A stretch of DNA of 64,000 bases, taken from assembly GCA_037200685.1 (NCBI GenBank), contig JBBCIG010000014.1, forward strand, positions 62,001 through 126,000, written 5' to 3'. The stretch comes from JAJKIP01 sp037200685. GTDB taxonomy: Bacteria; Bacteroidota; Bacteroidia; Chitinophagales; Chitinophagaceae. Numbering within the stretch: position 1 is the stretch's first letter; each line of letters starts with the position of its first letter. The notes beneath the pieces are model-generated. The model saw nothing but the letters and a program-made list of their open reading frames with translations, ran no database searches and had not been told where the DNA came from. The translations under genes were made by a program, and so were the position numbers. Below are positions 17,945 through 28,894 of this stretch, piece after piece.

Positions 17945-20707
17945 TCATAAAGACCCAAATTTGATACCTTGTTTGCTTTTGATCTCGACTGCCGCACTTT
18001 TTAAACCGCCTGATGCAGCATAAATTTTTATTTTCCCTCCCTTACCTTTTTCAGAGCGCACAATAGCCAACACCAATCCGAAATACGCTTCACGTTCTGT
18101 TGATGCAAATGAGACAAGGTTCGCAGGGTCACCGTTATCGGTACCAATAATTTTTCCAGGCCCTTCAATAGTGAATGTTATTTTGTTGTTTGCATTCGGC
18201 ACCATCACTCCATTTTTATCAGCAATCTTTACAGTTATAAACGAAAGGTCTTCACCATCCGCATTTATTATTTTTCGATCAGTACTTATCAATAATTGAG
18301 ATGCAGTGCCAGTAGTTTTAATAGTTTCTGACGCCCATTGTTTTCCATTTTTATATGCAACAACTTTTAATTCACCGGGTTCATATTTTACATCGTCCCA
18401 ACGGAGCCTGTATTCAAAAGCAGTCTTCTTTTTTTTGCCTAAGGAATGACCATTCAAAAAAAGTTCCGCTTCATCACCAGATGTAAAAACATGCACCGGT
18501 GTTATTTGTCCAATCCTGTCTGGCCAGTTCCAATGAGGTAAGATATGCACCATGGGAAGACCAGGACGCCAGCGTGATTGATATAAATAAAACCGATCTT
18601 TTTTAAATCCTGCCAGGTCTATTATACCGGAATAAGAACTGCGTGCTGTATAATAAGGTGTAGGTTCCCCCAGGTAATCCCAACCAGACCAAACAAATTC
18701 ACCGGCTACATAAGGATGCTTATCCTGCGAAGCAAAGACTTTATCTGGTGATGCGCCAAACTGTGCGGTATACAACTCATACGCACTTACATATTTATTT
18801 TTTGGATCGCCGCCGGTACTATCACTTACAGGAGCGCTTATACCATTGGTTACAGGAAATACATAAGTACCACGGGTACTAAGTGCAGATGATGTTTCGC
18901 TGCTAACAATTAATTTACCGGGGAACTGTTTTTGAAATGCAGGATATAACGGCGATGTCCTGATACCCCGCAAATGAGAATATGCCGGTGCATCACGAAT
19001 ACCTTCTCCCTGGTAGTTTAACGTTATAATATCCATCACCGCCGGAAAAGGCATCTCTGGCTTTGCATAATTCATTGAAGCGGTAGCAGGTCTTGTATTA
19101 TCCTCATCCAAAACAATATCATACAGCTTTTTTGCCAGCGCCGCTCCTGAATCCGCTGTATACTGTTCTCCTACTTCATTGCCAAAACTCCAGGCCATCA
19201 CAGATGGGTGATTCCTGTCTCTTCTTACAAAAGATCTTGTATCCGCCTCATACCAATCTTTAAATATCAAATGAAAATCAAGCGGGGTTTTTCCTCTTTC
19301 CCAACAATCAAATACTTCATCAATCACAAGAAAACCCATCCGGTCTGTCAGGTCCAATAATTCAGGTGCAGGTGGATTATGTGCCATGCGTATAGAATTA
19401 CACCCCATCTCTTTTAAAATTTCCAATTGCCTTTCCGCAGCTCTCGTATTAAACGCAGCACCTAAGGCGCCAAGATCATGGTGCTGGTTCACCCCTTGTA
19501 TACGCACAGGCTTGCCATTTACCAATACTCCTTTTACAGGATCGAAATTTAGAGAACGGATTCCAAAATGGGTTTCATATTCGTCAATCTTTTTCCCATT
19601 TGCATATAACCTTGTAACGGCTGCATACAAATTTGGTTTTTGTAAAGGCAACGGTCCCCATAGTAATGGATTCTTTATGATAACTGAATTTTCAATTTTT
19701 ATTTTTTTCCCTGCCGGTACGGCTGTCGCTGAATGCGGGAAGGCCGCTATTTTATTTATTCCTTTTTCTAACTTATTATTCAATGTATAAACTTCTGTAA
19801 CTATTTCAATGCGCTGATCGGCGTTTGACTTGTTTTCAATGTCAACGGCAAGATCAATTGTCGCGGATGAAGCAGAAACATTTTTTGTAATGACAGAGGT
19901 TCCCCACTGCGCTACATGCACCATGTTTACTTTTGTAAGCCATACATTTCTATAAATACCGCCACCGGGATACCAGCGGGATGAATTATTTGGATTGTCA
20001 AGTCTTATCGCCAATTGATTATCATTACCTGGCTTTATGTAAGGAGTGAGATCAAGACGAAAGGAATTATAACCATAAGGCCAGCCACCAACTAAGTTTC
20101 CATTACACCAAACCATGGCATAAGACATAGCGCCATCTATATCCAGGAAAACAGATTTACCTTTATCAGCAGCACTAATGTTTAGTTTCCTGCGGTACCA
20201 TGCCACGCCCTGGCTGGGCAAACGTCCCATGCCACCGCCTACTTCCGGCCGGCTGCTGTCATAAAAAGGACCATTGATAGCCCAGTCATGTGGCAGATTG
20301 ATTTGTTCCCATGCAGCATCATTGAAGTTGCTTTGTACAAAAGGAAAATCGCTGCCGGGATTTCCATCCGGACGCTGATGATGCTTTGCCGGGTCTTTAA
20401 TAAAATCATTCGCCGTTGGTAAAATCCATTTCTTTAAACTATTGGCCGACGATGCGGCTAATGTAGAATCAGTTGCCCTTGTGTCCGCCACCACATTATC
20501 ATTTCGGTTGGTAACCTTTGGACGTTCATCATAAATCAATTTATCCGGGTCCGTTTTATAACGCATAAACTTCCAGCCCTCGTTAATACTGATGCGTTCC
20601 CGGTACGATAAATTCGATTGTGCTGATAGTTTTAAACCGATACTATTCACCAATAAGAATAAACTCATTGCGAACAATAATTGCACATTGCGTAGTGAAA
20701 AAGCCAT
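17945..20707 (-). CDS. Glycoside hydrolase family 2, beta-galactosidase-like
   Basis: The product is 920 residues with a signal peptide ending LKLSAQ. Domain order is the GH2 sugar-binding domain (INLPHDWAINGPF, GGMGRLPSQGVAWYRRKL, RWYPGGGIYRNVWL), an immunoglobulin-like domain, the catalytic TIM barrel, and a DUF4982/Ig-like C terminus (GDEAELFLNGHSLG, RLRWDDVKYEPGELKVVAY). Glu511 in MAWSFGNEVGE fits the acid/base and Glu604 in KLIVSSETSS the nucleophile. Family members are exo-beta-galactosidases or related enzymes; a periplasmic location is expected. An insertion near residues 60-110 (VADTRATDSTLAASSANSLK) is unusual. As first gene of the minus-strand cluster, it faces divergently away from the TPR gene. 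Confidence 0.88.
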   Translation of the reverse strand: MAFSLRNVQLLFAMSLFLLVNSIGLKLSAQSNLSYRERISINEGWKFMRYKTDPDKLIYDERPKVTNRNDNVVADTRATDSTLAASSANSLKKWILPTANDFIKDPAKHHQRPDGNPGSDFPFVQSNFNDAAWEQINLPHDWAINGPFYDSSRPEVGGGMGRLPSQGVAWYRRKLNISAADKGKSVFLDIDGAMSYAMVWCNGNLVGGWPYGYNSFRLDLTPYIKPGNDNQLAIRLDNPNNSSRWYPGGGIYRNVWLTKVNMVHVAQWGTSVITKNVSASSATIDLAVDIENKSNADQRIEIVTEVYTLNNKLEKGINKIAAFPHSATAVPAGKKIKIENSVIIKNPLLWGPLPLQKPNLYAAVTRLYANGKKIDEYETHFGIRSLNFDPVKGVLVNGKPVRIQGVNQHHDLGALGAAFNTRAAERQLEILKEMGCNSIRMAHNPPAPELLDLTDRMGFLVIDEVFDCWERGKTPLDFHLIFKDWYEADTRSFVRRDRNHPSVMAWSFGNEVGEQYTADSGAALAKKLYDIVLDEDNTRPATASMNYAKPEMPFPAVMDIITLNYQGEGIRDAPAYSHLRGIRTSPLYPAFQKQFPGKLIVSSETSSALSTRGTYVFPVTNGISAPVSDSTGGDPKNKYVSAYELYTAQFGASPDKVFASQDKHPYVAGEFVWSGWDYLGEPTPYYTARSSYSGIIDLAGFKKDRFYLYQSRWRPGLPMVHILPHWNWPDRIGQITPVHVFTSGDEAELFLNGHSLGKKKKTAFEYRLRWDDVKYEPGELKVVAYKNGKQWASETIKTTGTASQLLISTDRKIINADGEDLSFITVKIADKNGVMVPNANNKITFTIEGPGKIIGTDNGDPANLVSFASTEREAYFGLVLAIVRSEKGKGGKIKIYAASGGLKSAAVEIKSKQGIKFGSL

Positions 20708-21007
20708 GAATTTATTTATTATTAATTACTTTAAATCATAAATCAAAGATCGTCCCTTTCATTTTAAAAAAGTGAGAGGGATGAGAACATCTCTCTTACT
20801 TGCTATCTGTTTAGCCCTCAAAACGAAAAATATTATCTATAGTTGCGTTTTTTTACGCAACACAAACCATGTGATCTTATCCAGGAGAACCTGAATTTTG
20901 GACCAGGGCGAAACACCAAAACAATATGAAAATATATCCCGCTCACATCCCGCTCCGGCTATGCCCATTTACTGGCAAAACTTTCAGTAACTTAGAAAAA
21001 ATAATTC
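20708..21007. other. Divergent intergenic region between GH2 and TPR genes
   Basis: No gene seen. It holds a hairpin GTTGCGT (20842-20848) / ACGCAAC (20855-20861) with a six-T loop. It should contain the promoters for both divergent transcripts, but I see no convincing box pair. Confidence 0.4.
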
Positions 21008-22750
21008 TTGAATATACTGTCACATTCAGCAATCGGAAAGTTTACCGTTGCAAGCGTCTTACTATTAGGAACATCTTTTATTTTTTATAATTCGGGCCAC
21101 GTCTCAAATCGTATTCAATCCAATACTGTTGATATTGGTTGCAGCCCGGGTGCTTCACTAATCAGTGGGCCGGGCAAGGACGGAAAATTTATCGGCGCAA
21201 TGCCGGGATGGTTTTTCTCTTCCTATAAAGTATCCGCGAAAAATGATAGCGCTCAATTCTACTTCGACCAGGGTTTAGCGATGTATTACAGCTATCACAT
21301 GGCTGAGGCGATTGCATCTTTTAAAGAAGCCGCACGGGTAGATAGTACGTTAGCTATCGCATGGTGGGGCCAGGCCCTTGCCATGGGACCGGCTTATAAT
21401 AATTCGTATGCGTACATCATGAAAAAGGAAGTGCCAGCGGTAGTAGCCAGAATGAAACTCCTGATCAGTAACGCCCCGCCAAAAGAGAAGGATTTGATAG
21501 AAGCCATTATCAGCCGTTACGACATCTCAGATAGCGCTGATACAAAAAGAAAGGACCTAAATAAAAACTATTCAGGAAAAATGAAAATGCTGATTGATCG
21601 TTATCCCGGCGATGACAATATAAAGGCATTGTACATTGATGCGGTAATGCTGGAACATGAATGGGATTTTTGGAACAACGATGGTACACCAAAAGAATGG
21701 ACCCCTGAATTGGTGGAGCTATGTAAAAAAATATTAAAAAATAATTCGACCCACCCGGCCGCACTGCATTATTATATACATGTAACGGAAGCATCCCGAA
21801 CACCTGAAGTGGCATTGAGCAGCGCTGATTTATTAAAAGACATCATGCCGGGTGTCGCTCATATGGTGCATATGTCCAGCCATGAATACGAACGGATTGG
21901 CATGTATACAAAAGGCTCTGCCGTCAATGAAAAAGCTGATAGCAATCTTGCGGTATACCATAACCTGGCGCCGCAATTAAATTCTGCGGCCCATAGCCCG
22001 CATTATTTTGCTGTTGATGCATATTGTGCTCTTAGCGGCGGCATGTATAAAAAAGCTATGGCAAAAGCCCAACTATGCAGGAACATCGTCTCCCCTGATC
22101 ACACAAAAACACATGCGCAATACCTCTATATGCTACCGGCGTTAGTGCAAACCAGGCTCGGTAAATGGAAAGAAATTATCGCGGATACATTAGTAATTGA
22201 TAAGTCATGGACGTATGCCGGTTTATTAAACGATTTCGCAAAAGGAATGGCATTCGCTAACACTGAAAATTTAACGGAAGCCAGGCGATACCTTGAAGCC
22301 TTGCGGGAGAAGGCAAAAGATGAAATTTTAAAACAGCCATTTGTTCCGTATATGAGCAGCCCAAAAGAAGTAGCGCTGATCGCTGAAAAAATTTTAGAAG
22401 CAACCATTTATTTTTTTAATAAAGAACAAAAACTTGCCGCACAATCATTACAAGTTGCTATCGCGGCGGAAGACAAATTAATCTATGTCGAACCTAAAGT
22501 ATGGATATTGCCCGCCCGACAGTACGCAGGTACTTACCTGTTAAAATCTCATCAATACAATGATGCAGAAAAAATATTCAGGAATGATCTTATTGCAAAT
22601 CCTGGTAATGGCTGGTCCCTAATAGGCCTATTCCAGAGTTTGGAGGCGCAGAATGGAAGTAAAGAAGCTGAAACGATCAAACCATTATACTTGCGGTCTT
22701 TTTCTGATGCGGAAGAAATTCCTCCATCAGCGGTATGGATATACAGGTAA
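21008..22750 (+). CDS. TPR repeat protein, membrane-anchored or secreted
   Basis: The product is 580 residues. The frame begins at a TTG (21008) just after an in-frame stop; no nearby ATG gives the hydrophobic N terminus FTVASVLLLGTSFIFY, so TTG is the likely start. Tetratricopeptide-like helices are evident (FYFDQGLAMYYSYHMAEAI, SFKEAARVDSTLAIAWWGQA, and later YNDAEKIFRNDLIANPGNGW). The family is found widely in Bacteroidota as large single TPR proteins; the conserved HPAALHYYIHVTEAS and VAHMVHMSSHEYERIG stretches are typical of it. A scaffold or metallo-binding role is possible but unproven. It stands between the two arms of the glycan locus. Confidence 0.7.
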   Translation: MNILSHSAIGKFTVASVLLLGTSFIFYNSGHVSNRIQSNTVDIGCSPGASLISGPGKDGKFIGAMPGWFFSSYKVSAKNDSAQFYFDQGLAMYYSYHMAEAIASFKEAARVDSTLAIAWWGQALAMGPAYNNSYAYIMKKEVPAVVARMKLLISNAPPKEKDLIEAIISRYDISDSADTKRKDLNKNYSGKMKMLIDRYPGDDNIKALYIDAVMLEHEWDFWNNDGTPKEWTPELVELCKKILKNNSTHPAALHYYIHVTEASRTPEVALSSADLLKDIMPGVAHMVHMSSHEYERIGMYTKGSAVNEKADSNLAVYHNLAPQLNSAAHSPHYFAVDAYCALSGGMYKKAMAKAQLCRNIVSPDHTKTHAQYLYMLPALVQTRLGKWKEIIADTLVIDKSWTYAGLLNDFAKGMAFANTENLTEARRYLEALREKAKDEILKQPFVPYMSSPKEVALIAEKILEATIYFFNKEQKLAAQSLQVAIAAEDKLIYVEPKVWILPARQYAGTYLLKSHQYNDAEKIFRNDLIANPGNGWSLIGLFQSLEAQNGSKEAETIKPLYLRSFSDAEEIPPSAVWIYR

Positions 22751-22799
22751 TCGTTCCTTACTAATTCCTGGTTGACAGTATAAGAAGATTCAGGTCTTA

Positions 22800-22975
22800 T
22801 AGAAAACTTCGCAAATGCTCAATAGAATTATCGAACGTTGAAGAGTGCGATCCTTCGGCTTCGCTCAGGATAATCCCGATAGCTATCGGAAGCGACGCAT
22901 TGCTGAATAGAGAACAGAAAGATGAACGGAGCGTCGCAACAGACGATGATAGTAGCAATGCAGCCGGGATACTTA
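22800..22975 (+). repeat. Dispersed intergenic repeat, copy B
   Basis: It contains the CCCGATAGCTATCGG palindrome, GATGAACGGAGCGTCGCAAC and ATAGTAGCAATGCAGCCGGG in that order. Downstream of it, 22976-23368 shows no credible gene; the open frame at 23041-23265 begins at TTG and has no recognisable content. Confidence 0.8.
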
Positions 22976-23368
22976 TAAGTGTATTCATTTTTCACTGAAA
23001 TTTTTGAATAATATTTCCGCTACCCAGAACATCAGGGAAATTGAAAGTTGCCCCTATATTTTCAGAATTTCTCCAATCGGTATACGGAAGGGTTGCTCTC
23101 TGCATTTTGTTTTACAAATTCCGCAACCGTTTCTTTTCTTATTTAAATGAACTCTTATATAAAAGTTTGATTTACTACCTAACAGTGCACAAAAGGGAGC
23201 TTTTAAGTAGTTTAGGGATAAAATGTTGTAGTGAGTTTATGAATATACATAAAAGCCCCCGGTAATTTTTTGTTTTATAACTGTAAAATCGACACTAAAC
23301 TAGATTTTATATTGTTTATTTCAGCTACATTAGCAGAGGTTCAAGTTAAATTGACAACCACATCTTCC

Positions 23369-23965
23369 ATGCCATTTGAAAAAAAATACGAAGAATCAGC
23401 ATTACTTTCTCTGCTTGCGCAGGATAGCGAATATGCATTTCAGCTTATATTCGACCGTCACCGCGATACTATCTATAAAGTAGCGATGCTGTATGTCAAA
23501 TCTCCCGTGATCGCTGAAGAAATTGTACAGGATGTTTTTCTAAAACTTTGGTTCCAAAGAAAAAACCTGCAAGAACTCCGCTCTATCGAATCCTGGCTTT
23601 TTATTATCACCAAAAATCTTACGCTCAATTGTCTTAAAAAAATTGCGCACGAATGGACGGCCCGGGAAAAATGGATAAAAGAAAATAATAGCTCTGAAAA
23701 TACAACTGATCACAAAATATTAAATGGTCAATACCAGCAATTACTTCAGCAGGCTATTAAAAATTTGCCGGAACAGCAACGGCTGGTTTATAAACTGGGA
23801 AAAGAACAGGGCCTTTCTTATGAAGCCATCGGTTCAGAATTATCGATCTCACCCCTCACAGTTAAAACACATATGGCAAGGGCGCTGGCCACAATCCGTT
23901 CATTTTTAGCGCAAAATGGCGTCACTTTCGCCTTTCTTATCACCTCCGGATATTTTATCCGTTAA
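23369..23965 (+). CDS. ECF RNA polymerase sigma factor (FecI-like)
   Basis: The product is 198 residues from the ATG at 23369 (MPFEKKYEESALLSLLAQDS); the open frame extends upstream but without family similarity. Sigma region 2 is seen in YVKSPVIAEEIVQDVFLKLW and region 4 in YKLGKEQGLSYEAIGSELSI followed by SPLTVKTHMARALATI. This is the Bacteroidota FecI-like ECF group whose activity is controlled by a FecR protein. The FecR gene lies 96 bp downstream, then an STN-containing SusC, making a complete cell-surface signalling module. It most likely activates the susCD operon. Confidence 0.92.
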   Translation: MPFEKKYEESALLSLLAQDSEYAFQLIFDRHRDTIYKVAMLYVKSPVIAEEIVQDVFLKLWFQRKNLQELRSIESWLFIITKNLTLNCLKKIAHEWTAREKWIKENNSSENTTDHKILNGQYQQLLQQAIKNLPEQQRLVYKLGKEQGLSYEAIGSELSISPLTVKTHMARALATIRSFLAQNGVTFAFLITSGYFIR

Positions 23966-24061
23966 TTTTTTTCACTCATGTACTCCGTGCCTTGTTGCCG
24001 GTTGTCTTTATAGTGCTGGTTGACTGTTTTGCTTGCAACCGATTATCATTAAAACTGCCAT

Positions 24062-25141
24062 ATGGTCCCCACGGAACAATTTATATTACTTCTGGATAAA
24101 TATATCACCAACGAAATATCTCCCGCTGATCGTAGCGAATTGCTCGCCCTCATAGCTTCCGGTGAATATGATGAACTCGTATCCCAACATATAGATAAAA
24201 AAATATACGCAACGGTTATTGAAGGCGCTAATCTTCATCCTCACCGCTCTGCGGAAATGCTGCACAAAATTCTCTCTTCAGAGAAGCAAAATTTATTGCT
24301 GATCTCAAGGCCTTCAAATAAAATTAAAATGTTTCGCATAGCGGCAGCGGCCGCTGTTATCATCGGCATTGTCCTATCTGTCTATTTTATTACAAATAAT
24401 AATAATAAAACAGCCATTTCACCCGCGGATATCGCGGATAACATGATCGAAAAAACAAATGATTCTTCAGGCCCACTGACGGTCAGGCTGGAAGATGGAA
24501 GTGTTATCACGTTACAACCTGCATCCGCCATTCACTATCCTCAACATTTTTTGCCTTCAAAAAGAGAAGTGTTTCTTGATGGAGAAGCTTTTTTTGAAGT
24601 AAGCAAAAATCCAACCCGTCCCTTTTATGTGTATAATAAAAAAATTGTGACCCACGTACTGGGAACAAGTTTTACCGTGAAGTTGAATAAGGAAACAAAA
24701 CTGGTGGAAGTATCTGTAAAATCAGGAAGAGTGGAAGTGTATGAAAACACCGTCGCCGGGAAAAATGACGGTTTTTCAAAAAGTGATGGCGTAATTCTTT
24801 TGCCCAATCAAAAAGTGATTTATAATGATAATGCACATAAGTTCATTCCCACATTAGTGGATAAGCCGATGCCGGTTATCGTTGAATCAACTGAAAAAAT
24901 ACCAGCGATAGAAAATATCGTGTTTGAAGAAACACCTTTGAAAACAGTACTCCCCTGGCTGGAAAAAAGTTTTGGCATCGAGATCGTAGCGGAAAATGAA
25001 GATTTATATAAATGTCTTTTCACGGGAGATATTAATCAACAGGATTTATATACAAGACTGGATGTAGTATGCCAGGCGACAGGCGCTTCGTATGAAATAA
25101 AAGGCACTAAAATTTTAATTAAAGGAAAAGGCTGTAACTGA
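24062..25141 (+). CDS. FecR-family anti-sigma factor
   Basis: The product is 359 residues. The cytoplasmic N terminus (~1-88) is followed by one membrane segment (MFRIAAAAAVIIGIVLSVYF, ~90-110) and a periplasmic FecR domain: DGSVITLQPASAIHYPQHF, REVFLDGEAFFEVSKNPTRP, FYVYNKKIVTHVLGTSFTVK. The last ~80 residues (ENIVFEETPLKTVLPWLEKS, FGIEIV, FTGDINQQDLYTRLDVVCQA) form the DUF4974/secretin-like tail usual in Bacteroidota FecR. It holds the upstream sigma factor and senses the plug-signalling domain of the downstream receptor. Confidence 0.93.
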   Translation: MVPTEQFILLLDKYITNEISPADRSELLALIASGEYDELVSQHIDKKIYATVIEGANLHPHRSAEMLHKILSSEKQNLLLISRPSNKIKMFRIAAAAAVIIGIVLSVYFITNNNNKTAISPADIADNMIEKTNDSSGPLTVRLEDGSVITLQPASAIHYPQHFLPSKREVFLDGEAFFEVSKNPTRPFYVYNKKIVTHVLGTSFTVKLNKETKLVEVSVKSGRVEVYENTVAGKNDGFSKSDGVILLPNQKVIYNDNAHKFIPTLVDKPMPVIVESTEKIPAIENIVFEETPLKTVLPWLEKSFGIEIVAENEDLYKCLFTGDINQQDLYTRLDVVCQATGASYEIKGTKILIKGKGCN

Positions 25142-25212
25142 TTTTATTAATAACCTAAACTGCTAATGAAACTATGACAAGCTAAAATTTATTCCTGCGG
25201 GTAAATAAAAAA

Positions 25213-25238
25213 GCCGGTAATGTTGACGCATTACCAGC
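25213..25238 (+). other. Hairpin between fecR-like and susC-like genes
   Basis: GGTAATG (25216-25222) pairs with CATTACC (25229-25235), extended by flanking GC bases. There is no U-tract after it, so it may be a leader structure or a weak terminator rather than a strong terminator. Confidence 0.4.
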
Positions 25239-25314
25239 CTTCTAAAGCCCCTTATGCAGGAGCGATTTTGTCCGAATCATCTTTCCAAATCAACGAACAA
25301 AAGCATTTAAAATT

Positions 25315-28300
25315 ATGAAAAAAAAGCAACTTGTTGCTCTAACACTGCTTGCAATGAGAATAACGATCGTACAACTGACACTGGCCTTTGTTTTATGTGG
25401 TTCTTTATATGCTAATGAAACCGCGGGGCAGGAAATACTGGATAAAAAAATCTCTATTTCCGCCGACAACATGGAGATAAGCAAAGTCTTATCAAAAGTG
25501 CAAAAACAAACAGGCGTAAAATTTTTATATAGTTCCAATGCCATACAGGCGGGCAGGAAAATTTCTTTCGCTGTCATGGATAAAAAATTGGGGGAATTCA
25601 TTAGTGAAGTCATCCGGCCATTAGCTATTGGTTCTAAAATAGTAGATGGGCAGATATTATTATTCCCGTCTACCGGCAATAATGCCGCTGAACAGGATAA
25701 TAATACGGTGAATACGGATGTGCGAACATCCCCTGTCCCGGCGAATATTGTTACGGGTGTCATTACTGATGACAAAGACATGCCGCTCGCTGGAGCTACA
25801 GTAATGGTGAAATCTGATCGAAATTTAATTACTACTACAGACAATGCAGGTCGTTTCCGTTTGGATATCGGCGCTGCGACTGCAACGGTTTTAGTTGTTA
25901 GCTATACCGGCTTCGCCCCGCAGGAAATCAATGCGACTGCTAACCAGGATGTAGCTGTAAAACTTGTAATTGCAGAAGCTAATTTGGACGCAGTTATAAT
26001 AACAGGTTATACCAAACAAAGCAAAAGAGATATTACCGGTGCCGTATCTACTGTTTCGGCGGATGTAGTGGCAAAAACTCCTGTTACAGATGTAGGTTCT
26101 GTATTGCAGGGCCGTGTAGCCGGTGTGAGTGTGGATGCACAGGGTGGGCCGGGCAGTACAGCCGTGGTACGTATTCGCGGCTTTGGTTCTAATGGTAATA
26201 ATGATGTTTTATATGTAATAGATGGTGTGCAAATGAGAGGCGGCAGCAACCTTGTGAATCCGAATGATATTGAAACAATGACAATATTAAAAGACCCATC
26301 TAATACTGCTTTATATGGTGCACAAGGCGGTAATGGCGTAATAGTTATTACCACTAAAACGGGCAAGCGTGGTTCGGCGCCCAAATTAGAATATAGCGCT
26401 TATGGATCATTCGAAACACCCACTAATTATCCGAAAAGCCTCAGTCCCCAGGAATATGCGGATGCTTATTGGAATTATTTAAAAAATTCCGGTTTACCAT
26501 TAACCAGCCAGTTTTATGGATCTGGTGCTACCCCTGTATTACCTGATTATATTATAGAAAGGACAGGTTTACCTGTTTTGGTAGCGGCAGAAGGCAGCCC
26601 CGCTGTTAATCCTTCTCTTTATAATTTATCGAACTACAGGATTTTAAAAACGAATAAAACTGGTACCGACTGGTTTCGTTCAGTGATGGATCAAAGCTTT
26701 AGCCATAGTCACCAATTAACATTAAGCGGCGCCACGGATAAAAGCAATTACTCGCTTGGCATGGGATATCTTAATAATGAAGGAACTTTATTGGGTACTT
26801 ATTTTACAAGATATTCAGTAAGAGTAAATACAGAATTCAGACCAACAACCTGGCTAAAAGTTGGAGAAAATGTTCAATTTTCCTACACACAGGGATCGGG
26901 TGTAAGTAATGGCAACCACAATCCGCAGGGCTTATTAGGCGATTTATACCAACGCAGTCCGCTAATTCCATTATATGATATCGCCGGTAATTTTTCAGGG
27001 CCTAAAGATTTTACAAGTACAACGGCGCTGCGCCCTGGTGGTAATAACCCGGTGCTTGGTCAAAAAACTGACAAAAGAAGTGGGGGCTACAACGCAGGCA
27101 TGATTGGTTCCGCATTTATCGCGGTTGAACCAATTAAGAATTTAATTTTTGAAAGTAAAATAGGCGTACAGTTTTATCCATATAGCTATCGTTACTTTAT
27201 TGATACTTTTCCTCAAAATGTTTTTTCAGCTACTTATAACCAGTTTACAGAAGGCGGTGGCTATAGCAGCGACATAAGATGGACGAATAAATTATCTTAT
27301 GAAATTAGTTTGAAAGGAATTCATAAAATAACCGCATTCGCAGCATACGAATCCAGTAAAGCAAAATCAAGAAGCAGCCAGGGTACTGCAACTAATTTTC
27401 CTTATACAACAATTGGTTACCTGAACCTTACTAATGGAAGTTTTAATCCCACAATACCAATGTCGGGGGGGAAGTGGCTATGAAAATTCCACCTCTATAT
27501 TCGGGAATATAAACTATTCCTTAATGGGAAAATATCTTTTGGGCTTTGTTGCGAGGAGGGATGGTTCCTCCAAATTCGGTCCATTAAACCGTTACGGGAA
27601 TTTCTTTTCCTACAGTGGTGGATGGAGAATGTCAGAAGAAAAATTTATGCAGAATATCAGCTGGCTGGATGATCTTAAAATAAGAGCTGCTTATGGTGAA
27701 AATGGGAATAATGCTATCCCGGCCGATTTATATCTTGACCGTTATACATTAAGCGGCTATGTAAATTATAGCAGTTATGATTTAAATGGCACCAACAATT
27801 CAGCCTTTACCGGCGCAGGCTTATACCAATTAGGTAACCCCTATATCCACTGGGAAACAAATAAAACAACCAATATTGGTTTTGATGCCGCTTTGTTCCA
27901 TAACAAAATGACTATTTCTTTCAGTTGGTTTAACCGCATAACAAAAGACCTGCTCGCCGTACCGCCAATAACGGGATTACGGGGTGATGCACTTGCGCCT
28001 TTTGAAAACATCATGGAATTTTCCAATAAAGGGATTGAGCTTGAGCTGGGTTATCGTAACCATATAGGAGCAGTTAGCTATGATATGAATTTCAATATAG
28101 CTACCTATCGCAATAATGTAAATTATATTAGCAATGATAGTACAGCGCATATTGATGGCAATGCCTATGCTCCTACAGCTTTTTCTTTGACACGCAGTGT
28201 TGTAGGCATGCCTGTATCTACATTCTTTGGTTATGTGCAGGAAGGAATATTTCAATCGGCGAACGAGTATACACAAAATGGTGTAACTCATCCCGGACTT

Positions 28301-28870
28301 TCAGCTGCCACTGCAGCAGGTCATTTTAGGTTCAAAGATATAAATGGAGATAAAAAGATAAATGATGATGACCGTACTTTCCTCGGCAACCCGCATCCGA
28401 AGTTCAGTTATGGATATAATTTGAATTTGAATTATAAGAATTTTGATCTCGGTATATTTTTACAAGGTGTTGCCGGAAATAAAATTTTCAATTATTGGAG
28501 AGCTTACAGTGTTTTCCCTGGTGCGCAAGGCGAAGGTGCTAATAATACATGGAGCACTACCAACACAGGTGCAAAATTACCAATATGGAATAATATAGCA
28601 TCTTCCGACGCTACGCCATCCAGCTTCTTCATAGAAGATGGATCGTATTTAAGATTGAAAAGCCTTCAAATTGGCTATACATTATCTCCCAAAAAAGCTT
28701 TTAATAGAATAAGAATTTATTTACAGGGATACAATCTTGCCACTTTTACTAAATACACAGGAATAGATCCTGAGATAAGCACAGGCAGCGCTACAAATAT
28801 TGGTGTGGATTTCGGAGGCAATTATCCTATTTCAAAGAAATTTGTTTTTGGTGTCAATTTCGGATTATAA
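25315..28870 (+). CDS. SusC/RagA-type TonB-dependent receptor with STN domain (one frameshift)
   Basis: Joined product ~1184 residues. After the signal segment (ITIVQLTLAFVLCGSLYA) come a STN signalling domain (ISADNMEISKVLSKVQKQTG, ~45-110), a carboxypeptidase-like CarboxypepD_reg domain (VTGVITDDKDMPLAGATVMV), the TonB plug (DITGAVSTVSADVV, SVLQGRVAGVSVDAQGGPGS) and a beta-barrel ending NYPISKKFVFGVNFGL. The frame breaks at a run of seven G (27465-27471). With six G the reading is MSGGSGYENSTSIFGNINYS, matching the SusC pattern exactly, so one G is probably extra. It imports oligosaccharides across the outer membrane with SusD; the STN domain talks to the FecR protein. Confidence 0.93.
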
Positions 28871-28894
28871 AAAATAGATTAAATGATTTATAAT

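Noticed and set aside
23041..23265. 74-codon plus-strand open frame
   Set aside because: TTG start, no ribosome-binding site, no recognisable sequence; lies just after a dispersed repeat.
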